A stretch of DNA of 42,408 nucleotides from T1Sed10-7 sp047921175. GTDB lineage: Bacteria; Actinomycetota; Nitriliruptoria; Nitriliruptorales; Nitriliruptoraceae. Both the position numbers and the translations under genes were made by a program. The notes beneath the pieces are model-generated. The model saw only the letters and a list, made by a program, of their open reading frames with translations. It did no database searches and was not told where the DNA came from. The stretch's first letter is position 1; each line of letters opens with the position of its first letter. The stretch lies in NCBI GenBank assembly GCA_047921175.1, contig JBLRWQ010000020.1, positions 1 to 42,408 on the forward strand, read 5' to 3'. Of the stretch, positions 32,850 to 41,510 are shown piece by piece.

Positions 32850-33805
32850 GCTCGTTCCTCCTCGTCCGGGACCTCACCGTGCAGCGCGAGGTAGACCTCC
32901 TCCAGGCTCGGGGTGACCCGCCGGAGCTCCCGCACGTCCACCCCGGCACCCACCAGGAGCCGGATCAGCCGCGGGGCGAGCTCGACCGTGAGCCCACGCA
33001 GCACCAGCACGCCGGGGGCCCGCGGGTGACGGTGCACCGCGACCCCGGCCAGCTGATCGCGGACCAGCTGCACGGCGCGCGTGACCGCCGTGGCACCGAC
33101 GTCGAGGTGGTAGGCCGCCGCCCCGTGCGCGCTGGCCAGCTCCGCCGGGGTCCCCACGGCGATCGGGGCGCCGCTGGCCAGCACCACGACCCGGTCGCAC
33201 AACGTCTCGGCTTCGGCCAGGTCGTGGGTGCACAGCACCACCGTGCGGGCCCCGTCCGCCGTGAGCTCACCGAGGGTCCTGCGGACGAGCCGGGCTGCCA
33301 CCGGATCGAGCGCCGCGGTCGGCTCGTCCAGGAGCAGCACCTCGGGGTCGGTCAGGAGCACGCGGGCCAGCGAGAGGCGCTGACGCATCCCCGTGGAGTA
33401 GGTCGCAACCCGCTCATCGGCACGGGCGGTGAGCCCGAACCGCTCCAGCAGCTCGCGACCACGCACCTCGGCACGCGCGGCATCGAGGCCGAACACCGCC
33501 GCGACGAAGGCCAGGTTCTGCCGGCCGGTGAGCCGGTCGTCCACGACCGGGCGGGCCGGGAGCACCCCGAGCGACTGCCGGACCGGGTCCCCGTCGGTGA
33601 CAGGATCACGCCCCTGGACCCGCACGCTGCCCGCGTCGGGCGCCAGCAGGCCGGCCAGGAGCCGGACCGTGGTGGTCTTGCCCGCGCCGTTGTGCCCGAG
33701 CAGCGCCACCACCTCACCCGCGGCCACCTCGAGGTCGAGGGCATCCAGCGCCAGGACGTCGCCGAAGCGGCGCGTCACCGCGTGCAGCTCGATGACGGTG
33801 GTCAC
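32846..33805 (-). CDS. ABC transporter ATP-binding protein (NatA/CcmA type)
   Basis: Nucleotide-binding half of the exporter, 319 aa. Walker A GHNGAGKT (residues 37-44), signature YSTGMRQR (136-143), Walker B VLLLDEPTAALDP (156-168) and H-loop in CTHDLAEAETL. The C-terminal 100 residues form the DUF4162-like tail usual in this branch. GTG 33803-33805 overlaps the stop of the mscS-type gene. The order channel–ATPase–permease in tightly overlapping frames indicates one transcript. Confidence 0.94.
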   Translation of the reverse strand: MTTVIELHAVTRRFGDVLALDALDLEVAAGEVVALLGHNGAGKTTTVRLLAGLLAPDAGSVRVQGRDPVTDGDPVRQSLGVLPARPVVDDRLTGRQNLAFVAAVFGLDAARAEVRGRELLERFGLTARADERVATYSTGMRQRLSLARVLLTDPEVLLLDEPTAALDPVAARLVRRTLGELTADGARTVVLCTHDLAEAETLCDRVVVLASGAPIAVGTPAELASAHGAAAYHLDVGATAVTRAVQLVRDQLAGVAVHRHPRAPGVLVLRGLTVELAPRLIRLLVGAGVDVRELRRVTPSLEEVYLALHGEVPDEEERA

Positions 33806-34719
33806 GATGCCGGGTCCCGTCCGGCGAGGAAGGCGTCGCCACGCTGCTCGCGCAGGTGCACCCGGGACACGGGGTAGGTCAGCTCCACGCGGCGTTCGTG
33901 CTTGAGCTCGGTGAGCACACGGCGCCAGACCTGCTGGTCCACGCTACGGCGGCGCCGGGCGTCGACGAGCAGCCGGCCGGTCAGCAGCACCCCGCCAGGC
34001 TTCACCGTCAGGTAGACCGTTGGGGTCAGGTGCGTGTAGCGGATCTTGTACGCCTTGGCGGCGGCCCGGATGCGCTCCTCGGCCTGCTCGGGGGTGTGGC
34101 CACCCACCTCCTCGAGCGCGCGTTGCAGGAGCTGCTCCGCGACGTCCGGATCGGACTCGAAGGTGACGAGCATGGGGATCTCGTGCCAGATGTAGCCGAA
34201 CCCCTCGGTGAAGTTGAACACCTTCTTGGTGAACACGTAGCCGTTCGGGATGTGGACGATGCGGCCGGTCGACTGGTCGGCGTCGACCCAGTTGCGGATC
34301 TCCAGCAGGGTCGTGCGCTGGACCCGGATGTCGATCACGTCACCGGCGACGTCGGCCACCTCGATGCGGTCGTCGACCCGGTACGGCCGGCGGACGACGA
34401 TGTAGACCCACCCGGCGATGTTCTTCAGCACGTCCGCCAGCGCGACGGCGATCCCGGCGGCCGCGAGACCGAGGACCGTCGCCAGGTCACCGAGTGCGGC
34501 GACCCAGATCCAGGCCAGCCCGAAGAAGCCGAGGATCACGACCACGTACGTGGTGGCCTTGCGGGCCGGATACCACACGGTCGGGTCGTCCACGCGACGG
34601 GTGATGCCGCGCACGACCCCGAGCCAGACGGCAGCGAGCGCCAGCAGTAGGAGCGCAGACTGCGCCAGCTGCGCCTGCACCCGGGTCAGCTCCAGGCTCT
34701 CGATCAGCCACGCCTGCAC
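33802..34719 (-). CDS. Small-conductance mechanosensitive channel family protein (MscS)
   Basis: Membrane channel, 305 aa. Three N-terminal helices (LLLLALAAVWLGVV, ATTYVVVILGFFGLAWIWVA, then the pore helix LATVLGLAAAGIAVALADVLK with the Gly/Ala packing pattern of MscS TM3). The beta domain follows with YRVDDRIEVADVAGDVIDIR and VHIPNGYVFTKKVFNFT. GTG 34717-34719 is chosen for the GGGAGG 4 nt upstream. TAGGTT near 34754 on the minus strand may be the -10. It leads an overlapping operon with the NatAB-like exporter, a link to osmotic or membrane stress that is inferred. Confidence 0.92.
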   Translation of the reverse strand: MQAWLIESLELTRVQAQLAQSALLLLALAAVWLGVVRGITRRVDDPTVWYPARKATTYVVVILGFFGLAWIWVAALGDLATVLGLAAAGIAVALADVLKNIAGWVYIVVRRPYRVDDRIEVADVAGDVIDIRVQRTTLLEIRNWVDADQSTGRIVHIPNGYVFTKKVFNFTEGFGYIWHEIPMLVTFESDPDVAEQLLQRALEEVGGHTPEQAEERIRAAAKAYKIRYTHLTPTVYLTVKPGGVLLTGRLLVDARRRRSVDQQVWRRVLTELKHERRVELTYPVSRVHLREQRGDAFLAGRDPAS

Positions 34720-34805
34720 ACGCCCTCCCGTACCTCGGTCCGCCGGCGAACCTAGCGCCCGGGCGCCGCCCGACCGATGCAGCGGCTCCGTACCCTGGGC
34801 ACCGG

Positions 34806-36386
34806 GTGCCACCGCCCCTCCCCCGTGTCGACAGGACCGCCAGCTTGCGGCGATCTCCCCGCTCGTCCGCCCCGTCGGGCCCCACCGGGCCGGTCCTGGC
34901 GCGGCTGCAGGTCGCGCCGGCGACCCGTGGTGCGCTGGCGCTGCTGGTGCTGACGATGGGGCTCGCGCTGGCGCTGGTCGGCGAGAGCCGGGCGCAGGGC
35001 CCGGGCGACGTGGTGGTCGTGCCGGTCCAGGGCGAGATCGACCTCGGGCTGGCGCCGTTCCTCGCGCGGGTCCTCGACGAGGCGGAGGCCAGCGGCGCTG
35101 CCGCGGTGGTGCTCGACATCGACACCCCCGGCGGACGGCTGGACGCGGTCCTGGAGATGCAGCGCAGTCTGCTCGACAGCCCCGTGCGCACCATCGCGTT
35201 CGTGGACCCGACGGCGCTGTCCGCGGGCGCGCTGACCGCGATCGCCGCGGCGGAGATCCACACGGTGCCCGGCGGGGTGATGGGGGCCGCGACCCCGGTC
35301 GACGGCGCGACCGGGGCGACCGCCGACGAGAAGGTCATCTCCGCCGTGCGCTCGATCTTCCGGGCGACCGCCCAGGAGCGCGACCGCGACCCCCGCATCG
35401 CCGAAGCGATGGTCGACCCCGACCTGGAGGTGCAGGGGCTGGTCGCCGCCGGCGAGCTGCTGACCCTCGACGACCGGCAGATGCTGGCCGTCGGGTACGC
35501 GGACGGTGTCGCGCGCGACCTCGACGACCTGCTGACCCAGCTCGGACTCGACGACCTCGAGGTGGTCGAGGAGGCACCGAGCCTCGCCGAGCGGCTCGTG
35601 CGCTTCCTCACGGGTGCCCTGGTGGCGCCGCTGCTGCTGTCGCTCGGGATCTGGCTGCTGGTCGGGGATCTGCTCAGCGGTGGCGTGGGCATCGGCGCCT
35701 CGGTCGGCGCGGTCCTGCTCGGCGCCTTCTTCTACGGCCACCTGCTGGCGGGGCTGTCCGGCTGGGAGGACCTGGTGCTGATCGGCGTCGGGATCGTGCT
35801 GCTGCTGGTGGAGATCTTCGTCATCCCGGGGGTCGGCATCGCCGGCGTGCTCGGCCTGCTGTCCCTGCTCGGTGGCGGGGTCCTGGCCATGGTCAACCGC
35901 GACCTCGACCTGGTCCCGACGACGGAGTTGCTCGCGGTCGCTGGACGGGTCACGATGACCTTCGTCGCGGTCAGCGTGCTCGTGATCGCCCTGCTGGCGG
36001 TCGCGCTGCGACGGAGCGGGAAGGGTGTCGAGGTGGTTGCGGAACGGTTCGGCTCCGGGGCACGACCGACCCGCGCGGGATGGCTGCGCTGGTTCGGGTC
36101 CTCCGACGTGCTCGCACCCGACGAGGACCCGGTGCCGCCCTCCTCCACGCCGGACGACGCCGCCGCCCAACCGCCCGGCCGGGGCCACCCGGACCGTCCC
36201 CCGCGTGGCACGCTCGTCGGCCGCGAAGGCGTGGCGCTGTCGGACCTGCGTCCCGCCGGCGTGGCCCGGGTCGACGGCCACCGCATCGACGTGGTGACCG
36301 AGGGCGAGTGGCTATCGGCCGGCGACCCCCTCGTGGTCCTCGCGGATGAGGGCTACCGCCGGGTGGTCCGGCACCTCGACGGCTGA
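34806..36386 (+). CDS. NfeD-family membrane serine protease (ClpP-like plus NfeD domains)
   Basis: 526 aa. After a hydrophobic signal-anchor (residues 42-62) comes a ClpP-class protease domain (VVVVPVQGEIDLGLAPFL; VLDIDTPGGRLDAV). The Ser-Lys dyad expected from the PH1510 family is visible: Ser139 in TALSAGAL and Lys176 in ADEKVISA. Four to five membrane helices (about 270-400) follow, then a C-terminal OB-like NfeD domain (GTLVGREGVALSDLRPAG, RIDVVTEGEWLSAGDPLVVL). It is paired with the flotillin-like gene downstream, which it probably processes or assists. TACCCT at 34791-34796 is 9 nt before the GTG; the exact start is less certain than the frame. Confidence 0.92.
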   Translation: MPPPLPRVDRTASLRRSPRSSAPSGPTGPVLARLQVAPATRGALALLVLTMGLALALVGESRAQGPGDVVVVPVQGEIDLGLAPFLARVLDEAEASGAAAVVLDIDTPGGRLDAVLEMQRSLLDSPVRTIAFVDPTALSAGALTAIAAAEIHTVPGGVMGAATPVDGATGATADEKVISAVRSIFRATAQERDRDPRIAEAMVDPDLEVQGLVAAGELLTLDDRQMLAVGYADGVARDLDDLLTQLGLDDLEVVEEAPSLAERLVRFLTGALVAPLLLSLGIWLLVGDLLSGGVGIGASVGAVLLGAFFYGHLLAGLSGWEDLVLIGVGIVLLLVEIFVIPGVGIAGVLGLLSLLGGGVLAMVNRDLDLVPTTELLAVAGRVTMTFVAVSVLVIALLAVALRRSGKGVEVVAERFGSGARPTRAGWLRWFGSSDVLAPDEDPVPPSSTPDDAAAQPPGRGHPDRPPRGTLVGREGVALSDLRPAGVARVDGHRIDVVTEGEWLSAGDPLVVLADEGYRRVVRHLDG

Positions 36387-36403
36387 GGTCCCGCCGGCTG
36401 TCG

Positions 36404-36417
36404 AGCCCACCCGGGCT
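36404..36417 (+). other. Short hairpin in nfeD–floA gap
   Basis: AGCCC (36404-36408) and GGGCT (36413-36417) close a 4-nt loop. A TACGGT follows at 36420-36425 and could be an internal -10 for the flotillin-like gene. Weak evidence for either role. Confidence 0.3.
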
Positions 36418-36461
36418 GGGTACGGTGACGAACCCTGCCCGACCAGCGAGCCGGAGCCAGC

Positions 36462-37418
36462 ATGGAAGCCACCGCCCTCATCGGCGCGATCATCATCGCC
36501 GTCGTCATCGCCATCGTCAGCCTGTTCTTCTACTTCGTCCCGGTCGGGCTGTGGATCACCGCGATCTTCTCCGGGGTCCGGGTCGGGCTCGGCACCCTGA
36601 TCGGGATGCGGCTGAGGAAGGTCCCGCCCGCGGACATCGTGCGGCCATTGATCAGTGCGACGAAGGCCGGCATCGACCTCGACGTCGGGCAGATGGAGGC
36701 CCACTACCTCGCCGGCGGGCGGGTCGGTTCCGTCGTCGCCGCGCTCATCTCCGCCGACCGGGCCAACATCGCGCTGCCCTGGAAGCGCGCCACCGCCATC
36801 GACCTCGCTGGCCGCGACGTGCTCGAGGCCGTACAGGTGAGCGTCAACCCGAAGGTGATCGAGACCCCGCGCATCGCGGCGGTCGCCAAGGACGGCATCC
36901 AGGTCATCGCCGTGGCCCGGGTCACCGTGCGCGCCAACATCGAGCGGCTCGTCGGAGGCGCCGGCGAGGAGACCATCATCGCCCGGGTCGGTGAGGGGTC
37001 GGTCAGCTCGATCGGTTCCGCCGACAGCCACAAGTACGTACTGGAGAACCCCGACGACATCTCCCGCCGGGTGCTGGAGCGTGGCCTGGATGCCGGGACG
37101 GCCTTCGAGATCCTCTCCATCGACATCGCCGACGTCGACATCGGCCGCAACATCGGTGCGGAGCTCCAGACCGACCAGGCCGAGGCGGACAAGAACATCG
37201 CCCAGGCCAAGGCCGAGGAGCGGCGCGCCATGGCCGTCGCCCGTGAGCAGGAGATGCGGGCGGCGGTGGTCGAGGCCGAGGCGGAGGTCCCCAAGGCCCT
37301 CGCGGAGGCGCTGCGCAGCGGCAACCTCGGCGTCATGGACCACTACCGGCTCGAGAACGTCCAGGCCGACACCAAGATGCGACGCTCGATCGCTGATGAG
37401 GGTCCGGAGCACGCGTGA
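36462..37418 (+). CDS. floA: Flotillin-like protein FloA
   Basis: Scaffold of membrane microdomains, 318 aa. The N-terminus is a hydrophobic hairpin (IIIAVVIAIVSLFFYFVPVG; WITAIFSGVRVGLGTLIGMR). The SPFH-like region contains KAGIDLDVGQMEAHYLAGGR, VNPKVIETPRIAAVAKDGIQ and AVARVTVRANIERLVGGAGE. A charged coiled coil follows (QAEADKNIAQAKAEERRAMA), with Ala/Glu repeats and a short C-terminus. Length and layout match the YqfA/FloA family. The ATG has GAGCCGGAG upstream. Stop and the next GTG overlap as GTGA. Confidence 0.95.
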   Translation: MEATALIGAIIIAVVIAIVSLFFYFVPVGLWITAIFSGVRVGLGTLIGMRLRKVPPADIVRPLISATKAGIDLDVGQMEAHYLAGGRVGSVVAALISADRANIALPWKRATAIDLAGRDVLEAVQVSVNPKVIETPRIAAVAKDGIQVIAVARVTVRANIERLVGGAGEETIIARVGEGSVSSIGSADSHKYVLENPDDISRRVLERGLDAGTAFEILSIDIADVDIGRNIGAELQTDQAEADKNIAQAKAEERRAMAVAREQEMRAAVVEAEAEVPKALAEALRSGNLGVMDHYRLENVQADTKMRRSIADEGPEHA

Positions 37419-37738
37419 GCGGCTCCTCGCTCCCCCGCCGCGGCGGGCACCGGACCGGGCCGGGGAACGCCCTCGGCCCCGAGATCGGCACGACCCCGCC
37501 ACCGAGCTCCCGCCCCGGCCGCGAGGCACCCCCGGACGAGGCGGACGAGGTCGGGCGGTCCGGTCGGTCCGGTCGGCGCCCGAGCGCACCCGTCACCGCT
37601 CCGCAGGACGGTCCCGGTCCACGCGCCGGCCTGCGATCCCCCGCCGCGGCGAGACGCGCCGTCGTGCTGCGCGAGGTCCTCGGTCCACCGGTCTCGCTGC
37701 GGCGGGGCGGATCGGACGTGCCGGGCCTCGGCGGCTGA
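37415..37738 (+). CDS. Small hypothetical protein in the nfeD–floA operon
   Basis: 107 aa, GTG start overlapping the floA stop. The first 75 residues are Gly/Pro/Arg-rich and probably disordered. The C-terminus RAVVLREVLGPPVSLRR resembles a short motif (helix, LGPP, SLR) that I have seen at the ends of small proteins, but I cannot name the family. The coupling to floA argues that it is real. Its last 146 bases are covered on the other strand by the tail of the EamA gene. Confidence 0.55.
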   Translation: MSGSSLPRRGGHRTGPGNALGPEIGTTPPPSSRPGREAPPDEADEVGRSGRSGRRPSAPVTAPQDGPGPRAGLRSPAAARRAVVLREVLGPPVSLRRGGSDVPGLGG

Positions 37739-38729
37739 CGCGGGTCCGCTGACGCACCGCCCGGGCGAGTCGTCGCCGACGCCCGGCGAACACGTCCGCC
37801 CCGGAGGTGACCTGCGCCGGCACCGGCACCCCGGGACGTCCCGTCACGAGCAGGACGACGGCGGTCAGCACGAGCAGGCCGGCGCCGACGGTCCGAGGGG
37901 TGACCGCCTCGCCGAGCACGAGCCACCCGAGCAGCACGGCCACCACGGGGTTGACGTAGGCGTAGGTCCCGACGACCGCCGTCCGGGCGTGCCGGAGCAG
38001 CCACGCGTAGGCCGTGTAGCCCACCACCGAGCCCGCCACGGTCAGGTAGCCGAGCGCCACCCAGGTCGAGGTGGCGACGGCGGTGAGCTCGAGGTCAGCC
38101 GGCTCCCCGCGCAGCAGCGCCAGCAGGCAGAACACGACCGCGGCAGCCAGCATCTCGACCCCGGCGCCGAGGACCGCGTCCCGGGGCCCAGCGCGCCGTC
38201 GGCTGCGGATCGAGCCCGCTGCCCACAGCGCAGCCCCGAGCAGCGCCAGCAGGATGGCGGGCAGCTGGCCGCCGCCCGGATCGACGAGTACCACGATCCC
38301 GACCAACCCCACCAGCAGGCCGGCACCGGCCCGTGCGGAGAGGTGCTCCCCGAGCGCGACCCGTGCGAACAACGCCAGGAACAGCGGCACGGTGGAGGCC
38401 AGTAGGGCCGCAAGGCCGGAGGAGATGCGCGTCTGCGCGACGGCGACCAGGCCGGTGCCACCCACCAGGAGCAGCACGCCGGTCACGACCGCCTGCACGA
38501 GTTCGGCAGGACGCGGCCGCCACGCCCCCCTCGGCTGCCGCAGCCGTGCGAGCGCGAGCAGCAGCACCCCGGCAACCGCGAACCGCACGGACATCGCCAG
38601 CAGGGGTGGGACGGTGGTCACGACCACCGACATCGCGAGGTAGGTCGAGCCCCAGACGAGGTAGACGACCGCTAGTGCCGACGCGATGCGGAGACCCTGG
38701 CGGTGCGCGGCGGGCAGCCGGGTCGGCAT
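37593..38729 (-). CDS. EamA-family (DMT superfamily) transporter with Arg-rich tail
   Basis: Ten-helix exporter, 378 aa from ATG 38727-38729. VVYLVWGSTYLAMSVVVTTV opens the first EamA repeat; TRISSGLAALLASTVPLFLA and GEHLSARAGAGLLVGLVGIV follow. The second repeat ends VNPVVAVLLGWLVLGEAVTP. Known relatives are about 300 aa; here roughly 70 extra C-terminal residues are dominated by Arg, Ala and Pro and lie antisense to the small gene at 37415-37738. It is divergent from the MocR-type regulator, with an operator-like palindrome between them, so it is probably its target. Confidence 0.88.
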   Translation of the reverse strand: MPTRLPAAHRQGLRIASALAVVYLVWGSTYLAMSVVVTTVPPLLAMSVRFAVAGVLLLALARLRQPRGAWRPRPAELVQAVVTGVLLLVGGTGLVAVAQTRISSGLAALLASTVPLFLALFARVALGEHLSARAGAGLLVGLVGIVVLVDPGGGQLPAILLALLGAALWAAGSIRSRRRAGPRDAVLGAGVEMLAAAVVFCLLALLRGEPADLELTAVATSTWVALGYLTVAGSVVGYTAYAWLLRHARTAVVGTYAYVNPVVAVLLGWLVLGEAVTPRTVGAGLLVLTAVVLLVTGRPGVPVPAQVTSGADVFAGRRRRLARAVRQRTRVSRRGPARPIRPAAARPVDRGPRAARRRVSPRRGIAGRRVDRDRPAER

Positions 38730-38853
38730 GCCGAGGGACGGTGCGGAGCAGGGAGCGGGCACGGCGCACCTCGACCACAGCGCGACGGGAGGGTGGGGAC
38801 CGGCTGCCTCGGGGAGAGCCCGAACGTTGCCGCGCCAGCACCGCATTCTGTTA

Positions 38854-38885
38854 CAGTACAGATATCATACTGAGGCGGTACAGAT
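38854..38885. promoter_or_regulatory. Operator-like palindrome and direct repeat of the MocR/EamA divergent region
   Basis: CAGTA (38854-38858) and TACTG (38868-38872) form an inverted repeat centred on GATATC. GTACAGAT occurs at 38856-38863 and again at 38878-38885, 22 bases apart (two helical turns), the second copy running into the MocR start codon. TATCAT (38863-38868) is a good plus-strand -10, so a bound regulator would block its own promoter. The stretch is conspicuously AT-rich against its surroundings. Confidence 0.6.
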
Positions 38886-40206
38886 GGCGAGCGCAGCGTA
38901 CACACCTCGGGGGCGCGACGCCGCATCGCTGCAGCACGACCTCGAGGAGGCGGTCCTGCACGGTCGCCTGGCACCGGGCGACCAGCTCCCCTCGGTGCGC
39001 GCCCTGGCCCGCGATCTGGGCCTGTCCCCCTCGACCGTCGCCAGCGCGTACCGGGAGCTGCGTCGACGGGGGCTGCTGGTCACCCAGGATCGTGCCCGCA
39101 CCCTCGTCGCCCACCAGCCGGTCCCGGTGTTCCGGCTCGCCCCCACCGTGCCCGAGGGCACCGTGGACCTGGCGACCGGGAACCCGGATCCAACGCTGCT
39201 CCCCGACCTCGCGCCGGTGCTGGCCGGAGTGCCGACCACGCAGCACCGATACACCGAGGACGTCGTGGTCCCGGCGCTGCGCGAGCAGGCGGTGGCCACG
39301 CTGCGTGCCGACGGCATCCCGACCGATGACCTCGTGGTCGTCGGCGGCGCCCTCGACGGGATCGAGCGGGTGCTCGGGGTCCACCTGCGGCCGGGCGACC
39401 GTATCGGGGTGGAGGACCCCGGCTACCCGGGCTCGCTCGACCTCGTCCGCGCTCTCGGGCTCGAGCCGATCGGGATCGAGGTGGACGCCGATGGCCTGCT
39501 CCCCGACCACCTCGAGGTCGCCCTCGCCGACGGGCTCCACGCGCTGCTGCTCACCCCGCGCGGGCAGAACCCGACCGGCGCCGCCCTCACGCCGGCACGC
39601 ACCGAGCAGCTCCGCCGGTGCCTGGCCCCCCATCCGGAGGTGCTGGCCATCGAGGACGACCACCTCGGTGCGGTCGCCGGCGCCGGCCCGGCAACCGTGA
39701 CGACGGACCGCCCGCGGTGGGCGGTCATCCGATCGGTCGCGAAGTGGCTCGGACCCCAGCTCCGGGTCGCGGTGCTCGCCGCCGACGCGGACACCGCGGC
39801 CCGCGTCCTGGCCCGGCAGCGGCTCGGGACCGGATGGGTGAGCCAACTGCTGCAGCACGTCGTCGCCGCGAGCTGGTCCCAGGCGGAAGCCGGCGGCCTG
39901 CTCGAGCGGGCGACCGAACGCTACACGCAGCGACGCACGGCCCTGCTGGACGCGCTCGCGGCACAGGACGTGGCGGCGATCGGCGCCAGCGGCCTGAACG
40001 TCTGGATCCCGACCCCGGAGGAGGCGACGGTCGTGCAGGCACTGGCTGCGCGGGGCTGGGCCGTCGCGGCCGGCGAGGTCTTCCGGCTCCGATCCGCACC
40101 CGCGATCCGCATCACCACGGCCACCCTCGATCCCGATGCGGCGCCCGCGTTGGCCCGTGATGTGGCCGAGGTGCTCGCCGACCGGCTCGTCGGGCGCCGG
40201 GGCTGA
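38884..40206 (+). CDS. MocR-family regulator (GntR winged helix fused to aminotransferase-like domain)
   Basis: Transcription factor responding to PLP or an amino compound, 440 aa. The N-terminal GntR winged helix spans about 12-75 (GDQLPSVRALARDLGLSPST, VASAYRELRRRGLLV). The fold type I domain follows with GGALDGIERVLGVHL, DPGYPG, TPRGQNPTGAAL (Asn229), the Asp-containing IEDDH and the PLP lysine Lys287 in RSVAKWLGP. All expected cofactor contacts are present, so it should bind PLP. ATG 38884 follows GAGG at 8 nt. It is divergent from the EamA exporter. Confidence 0.93.
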   Translation: MASAAYTPRGRDAASLQHDLEEAVLHGRLAPGDQLPSVRALARDLGLSPSTVASAYRELRRRGLLVTQDRARTLVAHQPVPVFRLAPTVPEGTVDLATGNPDPTLLPDLAPVLAGVPTTQHRYTEDVVVPALREQAVATLRADGIPTDDLVVVGGALDGIERVLGVHLRPGDRIGVEDPGYPGSLDLVRALGLEPIGIEVDADGLLPDHLEVALADGLHALLLTPRGQNPTGAALTPARTEQLRRCLAPHPEVLAIEDDHLGAVAGAGPATVTTDRPRWAVIRSVAKWLGPQLRVAVLAADADTAARVLARQRLGTGWVSQLLQHVVAASWSQAEAGGLLERATERYTQRRTALLDALAAQDVAAIGASGLNVWIPTPEEATVVQALAARGWAVAAGEVFRLRSAPAIRITTATLDPDAAPALARDVAEVLADRLVGRRG

Positions 40207-40230
40207 GCCGGCTCCTCGAGGGGTGCGCGG

Positions 40231-40236
40231 TAGGCT
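40231..40236 (+). promoter_or_regulatory. Putative -10 giving a leaderless start for the kinase-like gene
   Basis: TAGGCT, then TCCGAC (6 nt), then GTG at 40243. No ribosome site is seen in the gap. Confidence 0.5.
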
Positions 40237-40242
40237 TCCGAC

Positions 40243-40899
40243 GTGCCGACCGACGCCGCGCCCTCCGACGACCCGGGTCCCCGGGTCCGGATCGTCCTCC
40301 TCACCGGTCCGAGCGGCTCGGGCAAGTCCCACCTGGCGGCCCGCTCCGGGCTGCCGACGCTGTGCCTGGATGACTTCTACCGCGACGGGGACGACCCGGC
40401 TCTGCCGACGGGCCCCGACGGTCGGGTCGACTGGGATGACGTGCGGGCGTGGGACGCGGAGGCGGCACTGGCTGCCCTGACCACCCTGGCGGCCACCGGC
40501 CAGGTCGAGCTCCCGATCTACGACATCACGCAGGATCGGCGTGTCGGGGCCCACCACCTCGATGCCCGCCACGCACCGGCGGTGGTCGCGGAGGGCATCT
40601 TCGCCGCGGAACTCGCCCGTTCCTGCCGGGAGGCCGGGCTGCTCGCCGACGCCCTGTGCCTGACCAACGGCCCGACCCGGACCTTCTGGCGCCGGCTCGT
40701 CCGGGACCTCCGCGAGGGCCGCAAGGCACCGATGACGCTCCTGCGTCGCGGCTGGTGGCTGCGCGGCCAGGAGCCGGACATCGTCGCCCGGCATGTCGCG
40801 CTCGGGGCCGAGGTGGTGGACGGCGAGACCGCGCTGCGCCGCATCCAGGCCGTCCTGGCGCCGGAACCGTCACGGAACGGCCGGGACCGGGCGGCGTGA
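40243..40899 (+). CDS. Uridine kinase-like P-loop protein
   Basis: 218 aa. P-loop GPSGSGKS at residues 22-29, followed by LPTLCLDDFYRDGDDPALPT, the DDFY stretch of uridine kinase/phosphoribulokinase-like proteins, VDWDDVRAWDAEAA, and LPIYDITQDRR. The segment VVAEGIFAAELA resembles the second acidic motif. The lid region has RRLVRDLREGRK. The C-terminal segment is Arg-rich. The substrate is likely a nucleoside, but closely related P-loop kinases exist. The Nudix gene starts within its stop codon (GTGA). Confidence 0.88.
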   Translation: MPTDAAPSDDPGPRVRIVLLTGPSGSGKSHLAARSGLPTLCLDDFYRDGDDPALPTGPDGRVDWDDVRAWDAEAALAALTTLAATGQVELPIYDITQDRRVGAHHLDARHAPAVVAEGIFAAELARSCREAGLLADALCLTNGPTRTFWRRLVRDLREGRKAPMTLLRRGWWLRGQEPDIVARHVALGAEVVDGETALRRIQAVLAPEPSRNGRDRAA

Positions 40900-41510
40900 G
40901 CAACCAGGGCGCGGCGGCGGCGCCGGACGGCCACGGCCCGGTCCATCAGCGCCTCGCCTTGCTGAGTGACCGCCTGCGGGTCGCCGAGCCGGAGCGCACT
41001 GCCGCTGGGCGCCACCGTTGGGAGGCCGCGACCGCGCTCGTGCTCGCGCCGGGTGACGACGATGTCGAGGTGGCGATCATCGAACGTTCCGAGCGCCCCG
41101 GTGACCGCTGGTCGGGCCAGCTCGCGCTCCCCGGCGGGCGCCGGGACGACGTCGACCCGGACCTGGCGACGACCGCAGCCCGGGAAGCCGCCGAGGAGGT
41201 CGGCCTCGAGCTCGGGCCGGCCACTGCGCTGGTCACCGAGCACCGCGCCCGGATCCGGCCAGGCGTGGTGGCCTGCTACGCCTTCACGCTCACGCACCGT
41301 CCTGCGCTGCGTCCCGAGCCCGCCGAGGTTGCGACCGCCTGGTGGGTGCCCCTGTCGGTGCTGACCGACCCGGCCAACGCGACCACCACCCGTCATACCG
41401 GCGTGCGTTTCCCGGCCATCGACATCGACGGTCGACCGCTCTGGGGCATGACGCTGATGACCCTGGAGCGGTTCGCCAGCACGGCAGGGCTGACGCTGGC
41501 GACCCGCTGA
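40896..41510 (+). CDS. Nudix hydrolase, CoA pyrophosphatase (NudL) type
   Basis: 204 aa, hydrolyses a nucleoside diphosphate linkage, probably in CoA derivatives. The pre-Nudix motif ERSERPGDRWSGQLALPGG is the signature of the NudL/CoA branch. The Nudix box GGRRDD...REAAEEVGLEL keeps the metal-binding EE pair. A later MTLMTLERF matches the family C-terminus. The start is GTG 40896, overlapping the kinase stop. A weak inverted repeat CCTGGT/ACCAGG (41512-41540) follows the stop. Confidence 0.9.
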   Translation: MSNQGAAAAPDGHGPVHQRLALLSDRLRVAEPERTAAGRHRWEAATALVLAPGDDDVEVAIIERSERPGDRWSGQLALPGGRRDDVDPDLATTAAREAAEEVGLELGPATALVTEHRARIRPGVVACYAFTLTHRPALRPEPAEVATAWWVPLSVLTDPANATTTRHTGVRFPAIDIDGRPLWGMTLMTLERFASTAGLTLATR

